Of a DNA stretch of 36,651 bases, positions 31,963 to 36,651 are shown one piece after another. Position numbers and translations under genes: made by a program. Every line of letters starts with the position of its first letter. Position 1 is the stretch's first letter. The notes under the pieces are model-generated. The model had not been told where the DNA came from. It worked only from the letters and a program-made list of their open reading frames with translations, and made no database searches. The stretch is from Thaumasiovibrio sp043421945 (GTDB taxonomy: Bacteria > Pseudomonadota > Gammaproteobacteria > Enterobacterales > Vibrionaceae): NCBI GenBank assembly GCA_043421945.1, contig JBHOGO010000044.1:1-36651 (forward strand), written 5' to 3'.

Positions 31963-33246
31963 TTACCACCATGCTTCCATTTGAACGCCAACACTTAATT
32001 CAGTGTCATTATCATTGCCGAAGGGATTGTCGTTTTCATGGTCAGCAACATATGAACCATAAACACGGATTTCAGGGCGAGCCCAGAAGCTTGATCCAGC
32101 AGACCATGCTTGAGCAACTGTTAGCTTGCTACCTGATGATTTGTCAGAGTCTTTCTCTTCTGTGAAGTAACCCGCTTCTAAAATGGTACGCATATTGTCA
32201 TTCCACTTGTACATTGGGCGAACGACAACGTTCATGAAGTCGTGGTCAACTTTGCTTGCACCAATGTCACTACCAGAAGCTAATACGACTTGGTGACCTA
32301 GTTCGATGTTATCGCCTAAACCTACCACACCCCAGTTAATTAGTCGGAAGCCTTTTGCATCATTGTTGCTAGCATCACCACCTGTAGCCCAGCCACCGCC
32401 ACCGAGTCCTGGCATTTGCGCACCGAATGCTGCTGTACCATATTGGAATACCGTTTGGTTGAAGCCATTTGATAGACCTTGACCAATAACAGCAGTTAAT
32501 AGTACTGGGTTGTCAGCAACCACCGATTGACCATCTTTTTCGTTAGCGTAATTATATGCTAAAGCTAGCTCAAGATTCGCATTGTCCCATAGATCAATGC
32601 CGGCAAGGCGAGCATCAATAGTGTAACCGTTGATGTCTTCTTCGATGTCGCGCTCTTTCGTTACCCACTCACCATCTGTCGTACCGCCACCCACAGCAGG
32701 AACCCACTCTTGATACTCTTCTGTGCCTGTCACTTGGCTACCGTCGTTGTGCATGACCGCGAACGAGAACTTGTTACTACCAACAGATAGATTTTCAATA
32801 CCAGCACCCGAACCACCCGAAGTATCTAGGAAGTAAAAGTCGGTGATGTGAATATCTTTACGTTGGTAATAACGCTGACCAGCCCAAAGTACTGCGTCTT
32901 GGTCACTTTTGAAAAGACCTTTTGCAGCGACATTAATGTTACGAAGTGCTGGCTCCGTTCCTTCCCAGTTATTGTTACCATTTTGTCCGTAAGCAACAAG
33001 TGAGTCTAAGTAGAAAGAGACACCATCGTTATTGTAAACTTCTTTACCAATACCAATCTCAACGTAGTTGTCAGTTTCGTTACCTAAACGACCAACTTTT
33101 TTTTTATCAAACTCAACGTTTTCGCCATTATTAGCACTCGCACCAACGCCTGCACGAGCGTAACCGTGAAAATCGACTGCTGCTGCAGTGGTAGAGATAA
33201 GCGCCGCAGCCACTGCTGTTGCTAGAGACAATTTGTTCAACTTCAT
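31963..33246 (-). CDS. lamB: Maltoporin LamB
   Basis: LamB is the outer-membrane trimeric porin for maltose and maltodextrins. The 427-residue protein has a signal peptide (MKLNKLSLATAVAAALISTT, cleaved near AAA-VDFHGYARAG). Mature LamB text follows: FHGYARAGVGASANNG, WAGQRYYQRKDIHITDFYFL with the aromatic slide residues, and the barrel end SVGVQMEAWW with a terminal aromatic residue. The start at 33246 has AAGGAG eight bases upstream, so the longer frame to 33312 is rejected. It is first in lamB-malM-glgX. MalT-box-like and CRP-like sites lie about 220-375 bp upstream, implying a long leader. Confidence 0.95.
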   Translation of the reverse strand: MKLNKLSLATAVAAALISTTAAAVDFHGYARAGVGASANNGENVEFDKKKVGRLGNETDNYVEIGIGKEVYNNDGVSFYLDSLVAYGQNGNNNWEGTEPALRNINVAAKGLFKSDQDAVLWAGQRYYQRKDIHITDFYFLDTSGGSGAGIENLSVGSNKFSFAVMHNDGSQVTGTEEYQEWVPAVGGGTTDGEWVTKERDIEEDINGYTIDARLAGIDLWDNANLELALAYNYANEKDGQSVVADNPVLLTAVIGQGLSNGFNQTVFQYGTAAFGAQMPGLGGGGWATGGDASNNDAKGFRLINWGVVGLGDNIELGHQVVLASGSDIGASKVDHDFMNVVVRPMYKWNDNMRTILEAGYFTEEKDSDKSSGSKLTVAQAWSAGSSFWARPEIRVYGSYVADHENDNPFGNDNDTELSVGVQMEAWW

Positions 33247-33469
33247 GGGTATTACTCCTTCATGGAACATTGTAATTTTTATTCCGTTATATGTATGGTT
33301 TTGCTTATTCACTCATCTATCGCAAGTGATATATAAAATAATTGTCCGGAAAAAAGCGACGGTAAGGCACGCCGCTAACTTTAATATCGTAAACATATGC
33401 CTTTAACATATGAAAAGTAGAAAGTTAAAAAGGTGTTACTAGGCAGTTCTTTTCTCTTCCCGTTGGACA

Positions 33470-33555
33470 AATATATAATGCGCTGTATGGGAACTAATTA
33501 AATCATCCTAAGTCAGGAGGAGGGGGAGGAGGAGAGGGTAGGAGGAGTGTGAAGA
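33470..33555 (-). promoter_or_regulatory. Candidate MalT-dependent promoter region of lamB
   Basis: A purine-rich tract holds GGGGAGGAGG (33523-33532), an exact match to the MalT-box consensus GGGGA(T/G)GAGG. Near-copies lie at 33514-33523 and 33536-33545. On the minus strand GGATGA (33503-33508) precedes a TATATT-like -10 (33470-33475) at roughly the distance expected for a MalT promoter. Confidence 0.6.
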
Positions 33556-33599
33556 TCACGTTTTGAGAGGCTATAGATTCATTAACCTAGTTGTTGATT

Positions 33600-33621
33600 T
33601 TAAGTGACGACTGTCACTTAA
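33600..33621. promoter_or_regulatory. CRP-like palindrome upstream of lamB
   Basis: A perfect 22-bp palindrome, TTAAGTGAC-GACT-GTCACTTAA, contains GTGA-N6-TCAC, the CRP core. CRP control of the maltose regulon is known in E. coli; use of this site is inferred. Confidence 0.6.
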
Positions 33622-34116
33622 CTGTGTTGACTAGGCTATACAAAATAAGATCTTCTTCAAAGTTGTATATGGTTTGGCGGGGGAGTACTTTGTGATAAAG
33701 CATTGTATTTAGTTGATACGTCAATCTCTAATAGGTTGTTTGTTCGCTATTTTTATCGCTTTATTTTTAGTTAGGTTTTAAATTGTTAACATGCGTCACA
33801 CTATGAGTTTTACAAAAAAAAGTCGAATCTAAATATATTCTGAACAGATTAGTGTACTTAGATATTACGGGATACTGATTGTTATGACTTGAGTTGCTTA
33901 TTGGTGGGTTTGCGTTGCATTGATGCTCATATCTCTTTTACTGCTGTACATTTTCTTATTTGCGATTGATTCCTATATTATTTATCTGAACGTATTACCT
34001 CTTCATCATAGAGTGTTTCGAAAAAGTATTTGTTCTGACTTCTCCTTTCCTGATTACCACTAAAACTCAGTATTGATGACTATACTTAGTAATAGGCGTT
34101 GAGTGAGGAAATCATC
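33622..34116. other. AT-rich gene-free region between the mal regulatory sites and the IS1595 fragment
   Basis: About 500 bases carry no convincing open frame. A GGGGGAGTA stretch near 33680 resembles another MalT-like box. The left end of the IS1595-type element must lie somewhere in the last few hundred bases, but I could not fix its inverted repeat. Confidence 0.4.
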
Positions 34117-34239
34117 ATGGCTAAAAATCGAATTCAGTTTCAAAAAGGTATTTCTATTCATAAGTTTATCTCTATGTATGGAGAAGAAAAGCAATGCCAG
34201 AAACGATTGTTTGAAAGTAAGCGATTAATGAAGCAGTGA
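34117..34239 (+). pseudogene. IS1595-family transposase, N-terminal part, interrupted by IS66
   Basis: The reading frame opens with MAKNRIQFQKGISIHKFISM and continues YGEEKQCQKRLFE, the start of an IS1595-type transposase. GAGG lies before the ATG. At 34217 it runs into the IS66 end and hits a stop after seven foreign codons. The continuation is found in frame on the far side of the IS66, from 36583. Confidence 0.85.
34209..34216. repeat. 8-bp target-site duplication, left copy
   Basis: GTTTGAAA directly precedes the GTAAGCG end of the IS66 element. The same eight bases directly follow its other end at 36575-36582. IS66-family elements make 8-bp duplications. Confidence 0.95.
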
Positions 34240-34243
34240 AGCC

Positions 34244-35776
34244 TTATTCAGCTTTACTGATTTCTGCGTTCCACGGCATGAGATCTGATATGTCATCGGT
34301 TGGAGTTCGTTTTGGTAGTTCGGTGAACAGATGTTGGAAGTAGTAATATGGATTGATATCGTTGGCACGACATGTCATTACTAAGCTGTACAAGTTAGCA
34401 CTCGCTTTTGCTCCACCTACGGATGTCGAGAACATCCAATTTTTTCTGCCCGTGGTAAAGGGGCGAATATCCCGCTCGGTTACGTTATTATCGATGCTAA
34501 TGGTGCCATCTTCTAAGTATGTGAGTAGCTTCGGCCATTGATTTTGAGTGTAAGTAATGGCTTTACCTAGCAACCCTTTTGGTAAAATATTTTGCGCATC
34601 TAGCCACTCTTTGAACTCGCAGAGGACTGGCTGTGCTTGTTCCTTTCTTAAAGCTTGGCGCTCTGAAGCTGATAGGCCTTTCGCCTGCTTTTCAATACCA
34701 TAGAGTTTAGCTATATAGTTCAACGCTTTTTCAGGTTTGCCAGCTTTCTTTGATGGTGATGCTTTTTGAGCATCAGTAAATTTACGTCGAGCATGAGCCA
34801 TGCAAGCCGCTTGAGTCACATCTTCCAGCGTGTCGTAAGCACCATACCCATCAGAGAGTAGATACCCAGAATATCCCGTTAGAAATTCACGCACGCAAGC
34901 ACCTGATCGACTTGGCTTGTAGTCATAGATAACTACTGGATTTTGAGTGAACTCACCGCTACGGTAAACCCACATATAAGATTTAGACTGAGCCTTTTTA
35001 TCTTCTTCTCTAAGCACTTGCACCGTAGTTTCATCTGCGCAGATAAGTCTCTCATTGAGAAGTTCTGATTTCATGTGGTCGATAATCACTTGAACTTTAT
35101 CGCCTAATTGCACGCACCAGTTAGACAGCGTCGCACGGCTCAGAGCAATGCCTGAGCGGTTCAATATATCAACTTGACGATACAGTGGTAAGGCATCCAC
35201 ATATTTAGCGGTCACGACTGCGGCAAAGGCGTCAGCACTACCTAAGCTTTTGGGGATCATGCTAGCAGGTTTCGGAGCCGTGATGATTTTTGAGTGAGTC
35301 TGAGTTTTTTCACACTGGCGACAAGCGTACTTAGTACGCTCATGGCGAATAACACTGACCTTTTGAGGGATTATTTTCAGCTCTTCGGAGGTTTCGACAC
35401 CACATTCGTGTAAAGGCTCATCACAGCACTCGCAATACGGCGCATTAAGTTGATGTTTATGAGTTTCACGTTCGAGCTCACTTGGTAAGGGATTTCGACC
35501 TGTTTTTTTCTTTTCATCATCACCATCATCGGACTTAGGTATTGAATTTTGTTGCTCTGCCTCGTTAAAGGTACCTTTCGGTGTTTTTTCACTCTGTGAT
35601 GAGAAGCGTTTGGATTTGCTGAGGTTTAACTGTTCAACCAAGAGCTGAACTTTGGTTTCGAGTTCAGCTATTTCTTCCTGCTGTGTTTGAACCTTCAGAT
35701 CCGCTTCAAGCTTCTCTTTTTGAAGTTGCATCAGCATAGCTTTCAGTTGTTCTACGTCATCAGGAAGGTCTGTCAT
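34244..35776 (-). CDS. tnpC: IS66-family transposase TnpC (DDE type)
   Basis: This is the catalytic transposase of the element, about 510 residues. An N-terminal coiled coil (QLKAMLMQLQKEKLEADLKV…) is followed by the zinc-finger-like zf-IS66 region (CECCDEPLHECG, then CRQCEKT). The DDE core has its first Asp in ICADETTVQVL, second in LLSDGYGAYDTL and Glu in NNVTERDIRPFTTGRKNWMF. The open frame extends upstream to a TTG at 35833; the ATG at 35776 (MTDLPDDVEQL) resembles family starts and is preferred. It ends 27 bases inside the IS end. Confidence 0.93.
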   Translation of the reverse strand: MTDLPDDVEQLKAMLMQLQKEKLEADLKVQTQQEEIAELETKVQLLVEQLNLSKSKRFSSQSEKTPKGTFNEAEQQNSIPKSDDGDDEKKKTGRNPLPSELERETHKHQLNAPYCECCDEPLHECGVETSEELKIIPQKVSVIRHERTKYACRQCEKTQTHSKIITAPKPASMIPKSLGSADAFAAVVTAKYVDALPLYRQVDILNRSGIALSRATLSNWCVQLGDKVQVIIDHMKSELLNERLICADETTVQVLREEDKKAQSKSYMWVYRSGEFTQNPVVIYDYKPSRSGACVREFLTGYSGYLLSDGYGAYDTLEDVTQAACMAHARRKFTDAQKASPSKKAGKPEKALNYIAKLYGIEKQAKGLSASERQALRKEQAQPVLCEFKEWLDAQNILPKGLLGKAITYTQNQWPKLLTYLEDGTISIDNNVTERDIRPFTTGRKNWMFSTSVGGAKASANLYSLVMTCRANDINPYYYFQHLFTELPKRTPTDDISDLMPWNAEISKAE

Positions 35777-35860
35777 TGCAGGGCTCAGTCGATTATGATG
35801 CCTTAAGTGTGACAGTGAAAAAGGATCGTTCAAGCACTATTTTTAGATCAACATCAGCGG

Positions 35861-36205
35861 TCACACTTCTAAATTATTAAGCTGTCGATGAGCACGAGGG
35901 TGACTTAAATCTAGACCAGATAACAGCCACTGAAGCTGCTGTTTACTGATGTGTATCGTATTATCGGATTGAGGCTTTGGCCATTTAAATCGCCCTTTTT
36001 CTAATCGTCTGTAATAAAGCCAGAAGCCATTAGTATCCCAGAATAATATTTTGAGCTTGTCACGACCACGATTACAAAAAATAAACCAAGCTTCACTGAA
36101 CGGATCCATCTCAAGTGTTTCGGCGACAATTAGAGATAAACCATCGATGGACTTTCTCATATCAGTCACTCCCGTCACGAGATAAACCTTTCCTGATGGC
36201 ATCAT
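35861..36205 (-). CDS. tnpB: IS66-family accessory protein TnpB (Orf2)
   Basis: The 114-residue protein is the IS66 Orf2 type (PF05717): VYLVTGVTDMRKSIDGLSLI, then FCNRGRDKLKILFWDTNGFW and YYRRLEKGRFKWP. It is required with TnpA and TnpC for IS66 transposition, and its biochemical role is unclear. Its start overlaps the tnpA stop by four bases (ATGA), which suggests coupled translation. Confidence 0.95.
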   Translation of the reverse strand: MMPSGKVYLVTGVTDMRKSIDGLSLIVAETLEMDPFSEAWFIFCNRGRDKLKILFWDTNGFWLYYRRLEKGRFKWPKPQSDNTIHISKQQLQWLLSGLDLSHPRAHRQLNNLEV

Positions 36206-36501
36206 TGCAATGCGTCAATCCAATGCTTAATTTGTGATGCACTAAGATTTGTCGGTAACTCAGCGCGAATGCCGTTATGAAATGTTAACACCACCACACT
36301 AGTGTGTTCGCCATAACTTTCGGTCACCACGATTGGTTGCACTTGAGTTTGCTCTCCTGGTTTATTGAGTTTTTTAAACCAATAATGAAAGGTTTGGTAG
36401 CTGATGTCATTGTCGAGGCAAAATTGTTTGATCGTCAAATTGCTGTTTTGTTGCAGCTCAAGCACCTTGGTCCAGTGATGACGTTTTTGTTCTTGATTCA
36501 T
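36202..36501 (-). CDS. tnpA: IS66-family protein TnpA (helix-turn-helix)
   Basis: The 99-residue protein has the IS66 Orf1 form: an N-terminal helix-turn-helix (HHWTKVLELQQNSNLTIKQF, then DNDISYQTFHYWFKKL), and a C-terminal LTFHNGIRAELP segment. It probably binds the element ends. AAGGAG lies six bases before the ATG. It is the first gene of tnpABC, 73 bases from the IS end. Confidence 0.93.
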   Translation of the reverse strand: MNQEQKRHHWTKVLELQQNSNLTIKQFCLDNDISYQTFHYWFKKLNKPGEQTQVQPIVVTESYGEHTSVVVLTFHNGIRAELPTNLSASQIKHWIDALQ

Positions 36502-36574
36502 AGTATCTCCTTTGAAAAAGATACTATGGCGAAACTAGGTTTCTATTGGTATGTGGGTTTCATTAATCGCTTAC

Positions 36575-36582
36575 GTTTGAAA
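36575..36582. repeat. 8-bp target-site duplication, right copy
   Basis: GTTTGAAA follows the CGCTTAC end of the IS66 element and matches 34209-34216 exactly. Confidence 0.95.
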
Positions 36583-36651
36583 TGCGATGGCCCTCTGGAT
36601 TCCGTTGCCCTAACTGTGGTCATGACAAGTATTGCCAATTAAAGACACGTA
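36583..36651 (+). pseudogene. IS1595-family transposase, continuation cut by the window end
   Basis: After one duplication copy is removed, the frame from the left fragment (…KRLFE) continues as MRWPSGFRCPNCGHDKYCQL and on to the window edge. CPNCGHDKYC is the zinc ribbon of IS1595-type transposases. The frame is kept perfectly through the duplication, which shows that the target gene was intact before the IS66 arrived. Confidence 0.85.

Larger units (their letters stand above)
34217..36574 (-). mobile_element. Complete IS66-family insertion sequence (2358 bp)
   Basis: The ends are GTAAGCGATTAATGAA and its exact complement, a 16-bp perfect terminal repeat beginning with the GTAAGCG typical of IS66. 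Inside are tnpA, tnpB and tnpC in the usual order on the minus strand, all open. Perfect 8-bp duplications flank it. Together these point to a recent, probably still functional, insertion. Confidence 0.95.

Noticed and set aside
36304..36642. Plus-strand 112-codon frame across the IS66 end
   Set aside because: It is antisense to tnpA and crosses the IS boundary; the meaningful plus-strand frame there is the IS1595 transposase continuation.

Overview
The window looks like chromosomal DNA of a marine gammaproteobacterium of the family Vibrionaceae (Vibrio, Photobacterium or a close relative). The grounds are moderate GC, a DUF3622 gene, a GI-type ribosome-recycling-factor-like gene, a Vibrio-style MerR/photolyase cluster, and the lamB-malM-glgX arrangement. 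I saw no rRNA, tRNA or CRISPR array. Both ends of the window lie in or against mobile-type DNA. The left end cuts off an ion channel gene, and the right end stops inside an IS1595-type transposase. The window may therefore be a whole contig that breaks at repeats.

Layout. 1-1000 (minus): a voltage-gated ion channel fragment lost before its pore, and a small zinc-ribbon membrane protein. 1.4-5.7 kb: a short-chain dehydrogenase, a RecQ-family helicase and an unrecognised two-helix membrane protein. 6.3-12.2 kb: a very large lipoprotein with about eight bacterial Ig-like repeats, followed by a TraF-like outer-membrane barrel. 12.4-13.7 kb: a decayed copy of part of the 4.3-5.7 kb gene, a GNAT acetyltransferase with a TTG start, and a DUF3622 protein. 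13.9-17.4 kb: a light/UV-type operon encoding a TudS(DUF523)-YbgA(DUF1722) protein, a MerR regulator and a CPD photolyase, headed by two matched palindromic operators. 17.4-19.9 kb: mtgA and a tandem fusion of two alpha/beta hydrolases.

20.1-26.0 kb holds a complete glycerol-3-phosphate/glycerophosphodiester uptake unit: ugpB, ugpA, ugpE, ugpC, a DeoR/GlpR-type regulator and a ugpQ-type phosphodiesterase. A DapA-family aldolase follows. A strong stem-loop sits between the binding-protein gene and the permease genes, as expected for an operon that makes more binding protein than permease.

27.0-28.9 kb (minus) is a four-gene run: hypothetical, glutaredoxin-like, VOC/glyoxalase-like and RRF-like. 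29.0-33.2 kb (minus) is a maltodextrin unit, lamB-malM-glgX, with a stem-loop in each gap. Upstream lie MalT-box-like sequences and a CRP-like palindrome. 34.1-36.65 kb is a nested insertion: an intact IS66-family element (34217-36574) with a perfect 8-bp target duplication, sitting inside the start of an IS1595-family transposase gene.

The observations I rate highest are the TudS-YbgA/MerR/photolyase operon with twin operators, the giant Ig-like lipoprotein beside an outer-membrane barrel, the fused double hydrolase, the nested IS with exact target duplication, and the degenerate paralogue fragment that misleads start calling of the acetyltransferase.
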